This document shows positions 22,807 through 33,450 of a stretch of DNA of 64,000 nt, piece after piece. The notes under the pieces are model-generated. The model searched no databases. It was not told the DNA's origin and was given only the letters and a program-made list of their open reading frames with translations. Made by a program: the position numbers and the translations under genes. Every line of letters starts with the position of its first letter. Within the stretch, counting starts at the first letter, position 1. The DNA lies in the NCBI RefSeq assembly GCF_003597395.2, contig NC_133771.1, positions 54,601,475-54,665,474 on the forward strand. Reading direction: 5' to 3'. This stretch comes from Chelonoidis abingdonii. Taxonomy: Eukaryota > Chordata > Testudines > Testudinidae.

Positions 22807-23373
22807 TAGAGCTGTTCAGGAATTTTCCACTGAAATGTCTCTTTGTAAAATTGTAAATGTTGAATTTTTCATGCAAGTGTTTGATTTTTCATTAAGAATA
22901 TTGAAAACCAAATATGTTCAACATGACTCTGTGTCCACCTGAGTTGCCACAGTGGATCATGAGAGTTGTAGTTTGAGTGCCTTGTGCCCCTGTTCTTTTC
23001 CAGTGGTCTGGGTTCTCTGGTTGGATGATAGCTCCCGTGGTTGAGCAATTCTGCTGCATCATAGGAAATATAATCTAGTGGAAAGTTTAGCCCAAAGAAG
23101 AGAATGGGTGCAAGAGGCACCCAAAAATATAACAACAACTCCACGGCAAAAGCTTAGACATAGAATCATGGTGAACTGAGCCAAAATGAAGTATTTTAAT
23201 TTGAACATGTCCAAATGTTTCATTTTGATTGAAAATGTCCAAATGAAACAATTCAATATTTCCAAACTGACATTTTTTCTGAACTTTACATTCTGCCAAA
23301 AAATTATGATTTTTCCTCCTGATTCAGAATATGTTTCCCATGGGACAGAAATTCTATTTTTTGTTCAGCTCTA
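22807..23373. mobile_element. TAGAGCTG-type palindromic MITE
   Basis: Left end TAGAGCTGTTCAGG is an inverted repeat of right end TTGTTCAGCTCTA. AT-rich arms surround a mixed centre holding ATCATGAGAGTTGTAG. A target duplication was not evident. Confidence 0.7.
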
Positions 23374-23601
23374 GTGTTGGAGCCTATTGCAGCTATAATG
23401 TCACCAGGTCTCTGCGGTAGATTGAGGAAAGGTGATAATCTCTACTTGATCTGCCTACTCCGATTCTAGAATAGAGAGCAGATCTGAGTTTTTCCTCTGT
23501 TTTAGCTCTGTAGTCATGGCAGGTACCAATCTAGCAAGCAAATGCTGTTTCTCCAGCAATCCAAACTGGGCCTTAAATAATCCATCCTCCAGACCTGACC
23601 A

Positions 23602-23729
23602 AGAGCTCTGTGTAAGCTTGAAAGTTTCTCTCTCTCATCAACAGAAGTTGGTCCAATAAAATATATTACCACATCCTCCTTGTCTTACTGAAATCCTGGT
23701 CCAACATGGCTATAAAACCACTACATACC
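23602..23729 (+). repeat. tRNA-tail SINE / Penelope-type tail, second family
   Basis: AGAGCTCTGTGTAAGCTTGA, then CTCTCATCAACAGAAGTTGG, then TATATTACCACATCC and CAACATGGCTATAAAAC. The same module occurs, rearranged, at 49291-49409. Confidence 0.65.
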
Positions 23730-24629
23730 ATCCTCACAGTATTATCAGTGCAATCGTGTTGGTGGAAGATACATTTCCCCCTCAAATATTTTCAGTAAGT
23801 AACTCTGTACTATAAAATAAAATTGTGAGACCATCCTTTTGGTTCAATGGCTTTCATTAAGCTTGTTTTTTCACTATATTGCTTCGGCTGACCCTGTGGT
23901 TCATTTAAAGAATTAACAAAAATACATAAAATTAACCACTCTTTTCTATAAACTTTATCATTAAAATATACAGATTTCATTAATAATTACCTTACTTCAC
24001 ACAACCTCATTTATGTCACAATTTTCTATTAAATTTAATTATGTTGTAACATTTTGTTGCCAATAACAATTTTTATGGAGCTCTATTTATTACTGCATCA
24101 AAGAGATGTTATATCGTCTAGAAGAGATGTTTGGATTTGCTTGATCAGCTGTTTTAGTAAATGAAGTCTGCAGGAAAAAAGTCCTTCAAATTGTATGTAC
24201 TCCAATCTTACCTAGTAATTGAATACATGTTTTTGTTTCTTTATCCTCAGTGTATTCTGTAGAAATACTCTCTTTTCTGGTATTTGTGTAAATGGTATGT
24301 TAAATGTTAATATTGCACTGTTGTTTAAAAAATATTGTTATGTGAGATAGGTTCAAAAATAAAGGGGGGAAAAAAACCTAATGACTGGTTGTTAAAATCG
24401 TGAAAGCAGAGTCTTAATACTTACAGCAGTGTTTATATTTTGATAGATGGCATGACAGTGTTTGCTTCACACTCTTTAAAGAAAGATTACTAGACATGTT
24501 TTCATTTCTTAAAGCATCTAAATTATTTGAAATTTTTGTGTGAAGTGGAGCTTCAGTTTTAAAAGTCATATCCAGCACTGTTATCTTGTCATATCTACTA
24601 CATATTAAAGCAAAAAAAAATCATGTTAT
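23730..24629. other. AT-rich sequence, no feature seen
   Basis: Strongly AT-rich with no frame of note and no recognised repeat. Confidence 0.5.
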
Positions 24630-25173
24630 TGTGAAGGAGCAGAAGGATGGAAGCCGGGCATAGCAGGGGTTAAAGAACACCTGTGGGTCAGCTAGCCCTG
24701 CCCTGTGATACCTGCAGCCAATGCCAGGCCTGGAGGGAGAAGAAAAGAAGGGAGCCTGGCTCAATCATGGGCTGACTGGCAAAGAGGCAGGAGCTCTCTG
24801 TATGCCTGCCTGAAGGCACAGACCAGCAACCTGCCTGCCAAAGCAGCCACTGGAGGCAAGTAAGTCTTCCCTGGCCAAGGGGATCCTACAAAGGATCCCC
24901 AACTGCAAGGCAACTGAACTAATGGGGCCATGCCCCAAAGTAAAAGGACTTGCATAGGGAGCAGGCCAGGAAAATAGGCCCTGAACGCCCCTCTCATGGC
25001 TGGGAGGAAGATCCATCTCCCCTGTTTAGGGGATGAGCAACACAGGACCCTGGGCCAGGTCCCGAGGGAGAAGGAGTGATCAAGTTCCCCTATAGCCCCC
25101 TCTCCCCCTGCCCCCTCAACCAATGATCTAGCCACTAGGCTGCCCAGCCACTGAGGGCCCTATTGCAGTTACA
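24630..25173. mobile_element. Possible LTR, GC-rich
   Basis: A GC-rich island in AT-rich flanks runs from TGTGAAGGAGCAG to TTGCAGTTACA, giving TGTRA-type inverted ends with TG...CA. It has GGATCCTACAAAGGATCC, a perfect 18-base palindrome at 24881-24898. No duplication in the flanks. The 124-residue minus frame has no homology and is probably a composition artefact. Confidence 0.35.
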
Positions 25174-25267
25174 AACACTTAATTTTGTGATGACAAGTAG
25201 TAATTGCTCTTGTTTGTTGATTGAAGTGTGACCCATCAGACAGAACACCATCATGCTGCATAAATTA

Positions 25268-25350
25268 GCAACCCAATCCTGCAGTCATAGCAAGCAAAAC
25301 CGCCATTGAAGTCAAGGGGAATTTTGTCTGCATAGGATTGGGCCTGACTT
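25268..25350. repeat. Short inverted-repeat element (CAATCCTGCA type)
   Basis: CCCAATCCTGCAG on the left, GCATAGGATTGGGC on the right (inverted), with GCCATTGAAGTCAAGGGG between. Same class as 3739-3863. Confidence 0.6.
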
Positions 25351-25981
25351 TTATATTATTATCTTCATAAGTATGCGCAGCAGAAAGATTTTTCTAGAAT
25401 TATCAAGTCATAATTATAACTTGGCTGCGTTCATCATTTACTCTAGGACAATTAGGGTTCCATTTCTATTTGATAAGGATATTTCTACTCATACAAGGAG
25501 TTCGATTTACCTGTTGTTGGAAACAAAACATTTTGCAGTATACTTACTGTAAAGGTTCCAGTATAATATGTATTTACAAAGAAAAAGCAACATTTGTTCT
25601 TTTGAAATGCAGTCAGCTAACTGAGGTTCATCTGTATGCCCCTACCCTGGAGAAAATGTTATCACAAATTTTAAAAAGAGGTAATTTGAATGTTGGAATC
25701 TTTCACGTGTTACACATTCTGCCTAATCAAAATGACTAGTCTTTGTTTATTTTGGTTAATAATTATAATTGTCACTTATGTAGAACCTTTCATCAAATAC
25801 TCTCGAAGCATCTTAGCCAGACTTTCTGATGTTCCCACTATTTTCAAAGAAGCCAGTGACAGCTCCCTAATCCTGGGTCTGGTTTTAATCTCATAACGAA
25901 TCTAATCTATTCTCAATGGCTGTGGCCTCCATGGGGCTGTACTCCAAGCTGAAGTTCACCAGAAAGCAAACATGTTCCAAC
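25351..25981. other. Unassigned sequence
   Basis: CTTATGTAGAACCTTTCATC at 25776 resembles the start of an ancient MIR-related repeat but is too short to call. No gene seen. Confidence 0.4.
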
Positions 25982-26297
25982 CAGGGGTGGCTCCAGGCCC
26001 CAGCACGCCAAGCGCGTGCTTGGGGTGGCATGCCGCAGGGGGCGCTCTGCCAGTCGCCAGGAGGGCGGCAGGTAGGCAGGCAGCCTTCGGCGGCATGCCT
26101 GCGGAGAATCTGCTGGTCCCGCGGCTCTGGTGGACCTCCCGCAGGCGTCCCTGTGGAGGGTCCGCTGGTCCCACGGCTTTGGTGGAGCTGCGGGACCTGC
26201 ATGAGGTCCACCGGAGCCACAGGACTGGCAACTGGCAGAGTACCCCCTGCGGCATGCTGCTGTGCTTGGGGCGGAGAAATGTCTAGCGCCGCCCCTG
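25982..26297. mobile_element. hAT-type MITE (316 bp)
   Basis: Ends CAGGGGTGGCTC and GGCGCCGCCCCTG-like (GCGCCGCCCCTG) are inverted repeats. The interior is built of CTGGTCCCGCGGCTCTGGTGG-type units facing their complements. Flanks GTTCCAAC (25974-25981) and GTTCCAGC (26298-26305) match at 7 of 8 positions, a hAT target duplication. Frames of 99-170 residues over it on both strands are shadows. Confidence 0.85.
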
Positions 26298-26844
26298 GTT
26301 CCAGCCATGGTCCTATCCCTCCCTGCCTCCCCTACCACCCTTTGCATGGTACTGCAGGTGAAGGGTGGTACAGGGACAACCACAGTAGCTTTGGCAAATT
26401 AGCAAGTAAATCCTATAGTTACCCCTAAACATATACCAACCCCTTTTTCTATCTAGAAAGACATGTCAGCTCTTTTGATGCTGGGGAAATCCTCAGCAGT
26501 GACCAATCCCTTCTGCTGGGGAGAGAGAGTGAACCATACATGACAGATGCTAGTCCCATCACTTCGTGCAATGCTGGAATGAGCTCACAAATGATGGTGA
26601 AGAGGGTGATATAAGAAATTGAATAAAATAGAATAGAATTGAATGTAAACTGAGTAGTGCAAAGAGGTCAGAACATGAGAGAGAATCTGGTCAATTGTGT
26701 CTGGGAATGGTACATCAAGAGTGAAGATGACTGTATATGTTAATCTAAACCAATATGTTTTACAAGTAGGAGCTATGGCAGGGCGAGGGGAAGTTTCGCA
26801 GCTTTGGGATAGACTAAATCTAATTCTTCAGACCAAGGCTTAGT
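26298..26844. other. Unassigned sequence
   Basis: No gene or named repeat. Contains a short AATAGAATAGAATTGAAT run near 26628. Confidence 0.4.
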
Positions 26845-27131
26845 GATGGGCACCACAATGTGACAGAACAAGGACTAATGGTCTCAAGTTGCAGTGGAGG
26901 AGGTTTAGGTTGGACATTAGGAAAAACTTGTTCACTAGGAGGATAGTGAAGCACTGGAATGGGTTACCTAGGGAGGTGGTGGAACTCCTTCCTGAGAGAT
27001 TTTTAAGATCAGGCTTGACAAAGCCCTGCCTGGGATGATTTAGTTGGTGTTGGTCCTGCTTTCAGCAGGGGATTGGACTAGATGACCTCCTGAGGTCCCT
27101 TCCAAACCTGATATTCTATGATTCTATGATT
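26845..27131 (+). mobile_element. CR1 LINE 3' end
   Basis: Reads TTTAGGTTGGACATTAGGAA, GCACTGGAATGGGTTACCTA, AGGCTTGACAAAGCCCTG and GATGACCTCCTGAGGTCCC, and ends in the octamer-type terminal repeat ATTCTATGATTCTATGATT. This is the 5'-truncated 3' UTR of a CR1 retrotransposon of the bird/reptile type. Confidence 0.92.
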
Positions 27132-27184
27132 ATTGAATGTGTCAATGTATTTTGACTTCAGTTATTTCCAGACATCATGAAAGA

Positions 27185-27252
27185 AATCCTGGCCCTATTT
27201 AAATCAATGAGAGTTTTGTTATTGTCTTCAATGGGGCCAGGATTTCACTCCA
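27185..27252. repeat. Short inverted-repeat element
   Basis: ATCCTGGCCC at the left, GGGGCCAGGAT at the right, with AAATCAATGAGAG and TCTTCAATGG between. Same class as 3739-3863 and 25268-25350. Confidence 0.6.
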
Positions 27253-28039
27253 TTGTGTGTCTCCTTTTAATTCTGGCCAGTTCCTTCAAAAAGAGTGGAC
27301 AATTACCAGAGACTACAGTAGCAGCATCAGAACTCACATAACTGAAGTTTGTCTTCAATTCAATATAGAAAAAATTGGAGCATATAGATTTGTCTAAGGC
27401 TTTCTTCAGATTTATGCCATGAACATGTGAGGATAAATAGTGCAGCTACTCCTTCCAAGCACCCCAAAATTCATAAAAGTCTTTCTTGATGTGCCTACTT
27501 TCTCAAAAATCTGAAGAGCAGATTACATCTTTGAGTAGAATAATCCATTCCTAATACATGAATTTTCTTTTCAGGTATCTACTAGCATTGATTTGAACTT
27601 TCCTACTATAAACATTACTTCATAAAAAAAGTTACTGGTTAAACAGATGGTTAACTACAGCTAACTAATAGTTTCCATAAAAGTATATTGGTTTTTCAGT
27701 TCTGTTTACTGTCTGAAAGAATGTTTGTTTAAATCCCTTCTTTTCAAAAGTCTTAGAAATTAGCCTAGAAATTGTTCAAGCTAAAATTTGGTAATTTCTC
27801 AGATAAAAGAAAGAAGAGGAGAGGTGTTTAATTTTATCAAAAGTTTCCAAGAATAATTTGACCATTTATAAGATGTAAGGGTCTAAAAATAAAATATGTC
27901 CTCTTTCAGCTAATTTTTTGCACCTCAATAACCAAAATAAACTATAAAACAGGATTTATTTTTTATCAAAAAAATTATATATGTAGCACAGACAGTTTCT
28001 CCATGTACAAATGAACAGAATGAATGTCTTCTAAGTATA
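27253..28039. other. AT-rich sequence, no feature seen
   Basis: No recognisable frame or repeat. Confidence 0.45.
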
Positions 28040-29230
28040 TGTGATTTAACCGATAGTTACAAAGCAGCAGGAAGACAATGGGAAACCACTCTGTGCTTTC
28101 TCCCACAAGAACTATTATGGCAGAACAAAAGCAAATGATCCACATGTGTTGCTGATTGGCAAGACCTCCAGGATACAAGGCATGACAAATTATACTGAGG
28201 AGGAATTGGCTCTGGTCATTAAGGACACAGGCTGTGGTTATGATGGCACTGTACCAAATTCTTTGGGAAGTACATTGCCTGATGTTTGCATCAAGAAAAA
28301 AGAAAGATCTTAACCTTTGTAAATGAATGATCATAACAAGGAACATTGAATGTGAGGATTATGTATGAAGAGAAGCTTGCCATTGTATCCAAAGATTTGG
28401 AAAAATGTAAGACAGACATTCGTAGATTCTCAGAGCTGCATTGAAAGGGTAAGAGTCATTTCATGAAGATGGATGGATATGCAGTGTACTATTCAGGATC
28501 TGAGAAAATTGGGTTGCATTTATCTTATCCAAAGAGAGATCAGAGTATGCGCTTGGATGTAACCCAATCAACAACAGAATAATTAGAATTCACCTTTGAG
28601 AAAAGCTAGTCAATATGTCGATCCTATAGGTTTATGCCACTACAACAGCAGCTGACAATAGCATGACTGAGTTCTATGAATGACTTGAAGAGATACTCAC
28701 AAAAATACCAAGAAATGTGATCTTTAGGATTGGGGACTTGAATTAAAAAGTTGAAGCTGTAAATTCTCAAAAAGAAAAGTAATGGGGGAAAAAACGGTCT
28801 GGGCTCACAAAATGAGAGGAAGGCATTTACGGAATTCTAATCACCTCCTCATTACAAACACCATCTTTGCCTAACATCCTAGAAGTTTATACACACAGTA
28901 TGACAAAGAAACAAATTGATGAAGTAATGATATAGCAGTGCTAGAGATTGTGGTGGAATTTCTATCCTCAGAGGTTTTTAAGGCCTGGCTTGACAAAGCC
29001 CTGATTGGGATGACTTAGTTGGGGTTGGTCCTGCTTTGAACAGGGGGTTGGACTATATGACCTCCTGAGGTCTCTTCCAACCCTAATTTTCTATGATTCC
29101 ATGATTCAGACTTTCCCAAATGTAAACTGTTGGTCAGACCATCAGATATTAGCCTCAAACATAAAATTAAAACTGTTAAGAATGGGTTTGAGCATTGGCA
29201 CAGGGGATAAAAGAGAACAACCACAATAAA
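28040..29230 (+). pseudogene. RTE-like LINE: 5' region and AP-endonuclease domain remnant
   Basis: The plus strand carries the start of a non-LTR retrotransposon ORF2. Motifs in order, across several frames and stops: MYEEKLAIVSKDLEKCKTDI (28361 onward), SELH, DGYAVYYSGSE, and after the interruption NCWSDHQILA (about 29130). In an intact element this endonuclease nicks target DNA for reverse transcription. SDH, the C-terminal catalytic block, is kept; multiple stops and frameshifts show it is dead. A CR1 fragment (28941-29107) splits it. The 123-residue minus-strand frame at 27975-28346 is antisense to its leader and is not a gene. RTE assignment is from remembered endonuclease sequence; other clades with similar endonucleases are possible. 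Confidence 0.75.
28941..29107 (+). mobile_element. CR1 LINE 3' end nested in the RTE-like LINE
   Basis: TTTTTAAGGCCTGGCTTGAC, GTTGGTCCTGCTTTGAACAG, ATGACCTCCTGAGGTCTC, ending TTCTATGATTCCATGATT. It is a short 5'-truncated copy lying between two parts of the host endonuclease frame. Confidence 0.9.
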
Positions 29231-30197
29231 CTTTGGAATAAAATGAAAACAACTATGTTTGAAACTCGCAAATCACATAGTCTGAAAAGTAAGTGTTGAA
29301 CTGTACTATGATTAACTGAGAAAGCACTTGAGCTGGCAGAAAAATGACAGTGTGGAAGAGAATGGCTTGGAGACAGAAGAATATAGGAGAGAATATAAAG
29401 AACAGAGTAAACAGATTCAAAGGAAGACTAGATAAGACAAAAACATATATATAAGTGATATGAAGAGTTTTGAGCTGCTCCATTTTGTTTCTAAGCACAG
29501 CACTTAGAGACACTGCTTTGCCACCATTAACTGAAAATAGGAAAAGAACTTAAATAAATAAATAAATTTGGTAAGAAATGGGGTGGCAGTGGTAGACCAT
29601 AACATTAAGGTGCATAAGTTAACAATTAAGCATATATTAAAGAAAAAAGGTGATGGTTTACAATTTAAAAGTTTGGTAATTTAAGTGTGCGTACAATATT
29701 GGCACATAGTCAAGGGCAATGAGATAGCAGTTTTAAGCAATTTAACCTATGGCCAGTGTGTTGGTAGGCAGAGTGTAGACTGAGGTTAGTAAAAGGTCAC
29801 TCCAAAACTGAAGGGAGGGATCAGTCAGGCATGCTCAGTCCAAAACTAGGTAAAGGTCACCACACCCATAATAATAAACTTCCCATAGTATCAAAACATT
29901 TTGTGCAACAGCTTTGAATGACAGTCAAATTTAGCTGTTATGATGATATGATAGCAGATAAGTATGGACCAATCAGAGAGGGTCTGAAGGTGATTGGAGG
30001 ATAGGTATGGTAATACTAGGATTGAAAAAATAAGCCACAAGAACAGGTCAAAAACCGTACACATTACAGATGTGCCATGCCTGTACGTGCCATTAAGGTC
30101 ATTAAGGTCCAATGATTCCATGGACATTTCATTAAATCTGAACCTGATACAATTTGAAGACATAATTTCAAAAGTTCTGAGTATTTTCTTAATTAAA
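29231..30197. other. Unassigned sequence
   Basis: Includes an (AAAT)n-like AAATAAATAAATAAAT at 29551 and a CCAATCAG box at 29970. Part may be an LTR, but ends were not found. Confidence 0.35.
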
Positions 30198-30725
30198 AAG
30201 ATTGTGACTGTTCAGCTTTGAGAAGAGACAACTAAGGGGGGATATGATAGAGGTCCATAAAATCTTGAATGATATGGAGAAAGTGAATAGGGAAGTATTA
30301 TTTACACTTTATGTAACACAAGAATTAGGGGTCAAACAATTACATTAATAGGCAGCAGGTTTAAAACAAACAAAAGGGAGTAATTCTTCACACAACACAC
30401 TGTCAACCCATGGAACTCACTGTCATGGAATATTGTGAAGGCCAAAAGTATCACTGGTTCAAAAAAGAATTAGATACTGGTAAGTTCACAGAGGATATTG
30501 TTAGTGAATATTAGCCAAGATGGTCAGGGACACAACCTCATGCTGTTACTCTTAAACTTCCAATTGCCAGAAGTTGGGACTGGACAATGGGATGGATCAC
30601 TCAAAATTGCCCTGTTTTGTTCATTCCCTCTCAAGCATCTGGCAGTGGCCATTATCAGAGACAGGATATTGGGCTAGGCTGACAGTAGGTCTGACCCCAG
30701 TATGGCCGTTTTTATATTCTTTACT
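30198..30725 (+). mobile_element. CR1 LINE 3' end, second subfamily
   Basis: About 525 bases include GGGGGGATATGATAGAGGTC, CAGCAGGTTTAAAACAAACA, AATTAGATACTGG, GGATATTGGGCTAGG and the terminal TATGGCCGTTTTTATATTCT. The modules match the 3' UTR of a CR1 subfamily different from 26845-27131. The 30574-30813 frame lies in the UTR and is not a gene. Confidence 0.85.
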
Positions 30726-32994
30726 GTGTGATGCTGTTAAAAAGTATCAAATAGCCAAGATACAAAAATTTTTCAAGGTTTCAATTTACCATATAAATGC
30801 TGGATTTTTCTAGACTGCCAACCAAATAAATTAATTATAGTTTGTATTAAAGCTGCACCTTGAAGACTCATCCTTGAATCTTGGGTTCCTTTGTACTAGA
30901 CGCTGTCCATAAGTGCAGTAAGAAAGTATAGAGCTTGCAATCTAAATAGAGAAGACAGAAAAAGGGTGGGAGAAAAGTATTTTTAACGAATGAAATGTTG
31001 TTGTGCATTTATGCATGTGCAAACAATATAGATTCCATGAGGAAAACTGGTGTTAATGGAAAATTGAGAAACAAAATTCCTGCTGGAGGGTCCCTCTCAA
31101 AGGAGTTTGCTATCCATTCTACACGCGCCAAAGAACAGCTTTTTTACTTACATTAGAGAGATTAGTATGAGAGTTTCCTATAATTCTTTTCCAAGGAGAA
31201 TAACATGCAGATACTATGAAATCACTGTAAGCTCTAGATGTTCAGATGGCTTCCAGCTTAGTGGCTCCTCTCATGTGAGACTGCCCATGCTCTGGAAAAG
31301 ACTGTTCTCTAAGCAAGAAACAAAGGAGGCAAAGACTAGAAAATTCAAAATGTCCATGTGGCAGATTAGCATGTTTCTGGAAATAGAGACCCCCATGCCA
31401 GATTAAAAAGGCTTTCATAATAGAAGGCATTTGTCCAGGGCACCTGTAGTCTTACAGTGGATTTTTTCTGGAGTCTCTATGTCTGCATTCCACTAGCAGG
31501 AGCTGGAGAAGCAGGAAGTGAAGAGGACTGATATATGGTGGAATGAAGGCAGCCTTAGCGTCCAGGGACTTGTTGAAGACTTGTGTGGGAACGCCATTGT
31601 CGGGAAAATACATGGACACAAAGTCTGGGTCAAAGGTGAAGTAATCTGCAAGGGCAGATTATTTCTTCATGGACAAAGAAGATGTGAAGAGTCAGAAAAA
31701 GACAAACAGCTGAAGATTGTGTTGGCAAGGGGAAGGAGAGACTTGTTCATTTGGTAATTTTTCTTGACTGTCTAGTGAAGAGTATTTAAGAGGAGAATAT
31801 AAGATACACGCAATTCTAATAAATTTGTGTTAGGTACATAAATGGGCTCCACTTACTTGAAGTCATATAAAGGATTAGGTGAATATCCATCTGTGAACAA
31901 AAATGGCTTTCTACTCATTCATAAATATGTATAGCTTTGGATAAGAGACGAGCATGGAGAGACACTGTTAACCACTGCAGACATCTGGAGTGTATAAACT
32001 CCAGAGAATTAAGGTAAATATCAGTAAAATTTTCAAGAGAGTAAGATTTCTTAAGCTATAGAAGAGTCTCCTGAGGAAAGCGATAGAAATCCCATTCAGA
32101 ACAAGACTTGAGAAAGCACTATCACAGTGTGTATTAATACACACACACAATAAGGAACAAGCCGATATTAGCAGGGAGAAGGATTAGATAACCCACAAGG
32201 TCATCTTCATCTCCATTTTCTATAATTCTTATCTGCATTTTAATTATCTCTTATTTAACACTTTTAACATTAACTTACAAATTGTTAAATACAGTAATTA
32301 TAATGCAATTGATGAAGTAAACAGAAGATATAATTAGTAGCAATTGGCTAATTAGTGAAAGTATTATTACATGGTCATTAAAGTGTTGTTGGTTTTTAAA
32401 TCTATTTTTAAGCTAGTATTGTACCAGGATTTTATTGCCACACTAGAACAAGTATCTATTCCTCTATTTTGTGTATGTCTCAAAGGGAGAACTTCTGGCT
32501 TACTTCTCTCATGACGCCCTATATGCATGGCACAAATTCCCTCCTAACTTCATCAGACCTCTGTATTATCATCTTCCAATCTCTCCTCATGTCTTACTCT
32601 TATCCTGAAGCTAGAGAATAGTGACAGTTTATAATAGTAGTGAGCCACATTGTGCACACAGCTAGTCTACATTAAAGCATTACTGCTTCTTCCTTCTCTC
32701 TCCTCAACCTGTTTATTAATCTCATTTACATTTTGTCTATTATTAGTTAGAAGTGTAAACTCTTTGGAGCAGAGCCAAGTATAACCTAGTATAATATGGT
32801 GTGGCCCTTATCTTTGATTAAGCTGTAATGTAATACAAACATAATAATGAGATGAACTATTTTATTTGACATATGTATTCTGAATACATCTACTGTTACA
32901 TCCCTTTACTAGGGAACTTTCCTGCTTTTACAGTTGCAGGTCTTCTAAAAATAAATTGGATAAGGGGTATCTGAATTATAACACACCATGGAAA
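30726..32994. other. Unassigned AT-rich region
   Basis: A short MIR/CR1-age scrap near 30896-30950 (TAGACGCTGTCCATAAGTGC, GCTTGCAATCTAAATAG) is likely an old repeat. Frames at 31107-31406 and 31518-31757 have no known domain. Confidence 0.4.
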
Positions 32995-33175
32995 AGTTCC
33001 AGTTACAACAAAATGCTGCAGCTCTTCTGCTTAGTAACAGGTCATTATTTATAAATCACCCCTGTCCTATGTTATCTGCATTGTCACCTTACTGAACCCA
33101 AAGTTCAGTTCAAGCGTTTAATCCTGATATTCAGAGTCCCTAGTGGAATAGCCCTAGATACTTCTCTGTTTTTCT
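32995..33175 (+). pseudogene. L2-like LINE ORF2 C-terminal scrap
   Basis: One frame reads LQQNAAALLLSN, then about 12 residues later LSALS, echoing the LQNAAARLL...LHWLP segment near the C-terminus of L2/CR1-group LINE polymerases. It contains a stop and has lost the LHWLP block, so it is an old degraded fragment and the match is weak. Confidence 0.4.
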
Positions 33176-33421
33176 TTCCATGACCATGATTTTGAACATT
33201 ACATATATTCCCCTCAAACTGTAAAGCTGTTGACCAAAAGAGAGAGGCATGTGACTGTTGGAGACAGAATTTCCACAGAAACTGAGATTAGGCTGGAACT
33301 CAATACCAGAAGAAACAATAAAAATAAATAATCACAACTCCCCCCGCCCTTCAGAATGTAATGCAGAACTCATCTTTTCAAGTTGACTTCCCTGAGAAAC
33401 ATCAGTAAACAAACATTCTAA

Positions 33422-33450
33422 ACACACACACACACACAAACACACACACA
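33422..33450. repeat. (AC)n microsatellite
   Basis: AC repeats interrupted once by AAAC. Confidence 0.95.

Noticed and set aside
25913..26428. 170- and 156-residue frames on opposite strands
   Set aside because: They lie on a GC-rich inverted-repeat MITE; no domain and no codon-bias support.
27975..28346. 123-residue hydrophobic minus-strand frame
   Set aside because: Antisense to the leader of the RTE-like LINE whose endonuclease follows on the plus strand.
33422..33450. CRISPR-like or regulatory repeat
   Set aside because: A simple AC microsatellite; no spaced repeats of CRISPR type exist in the window.
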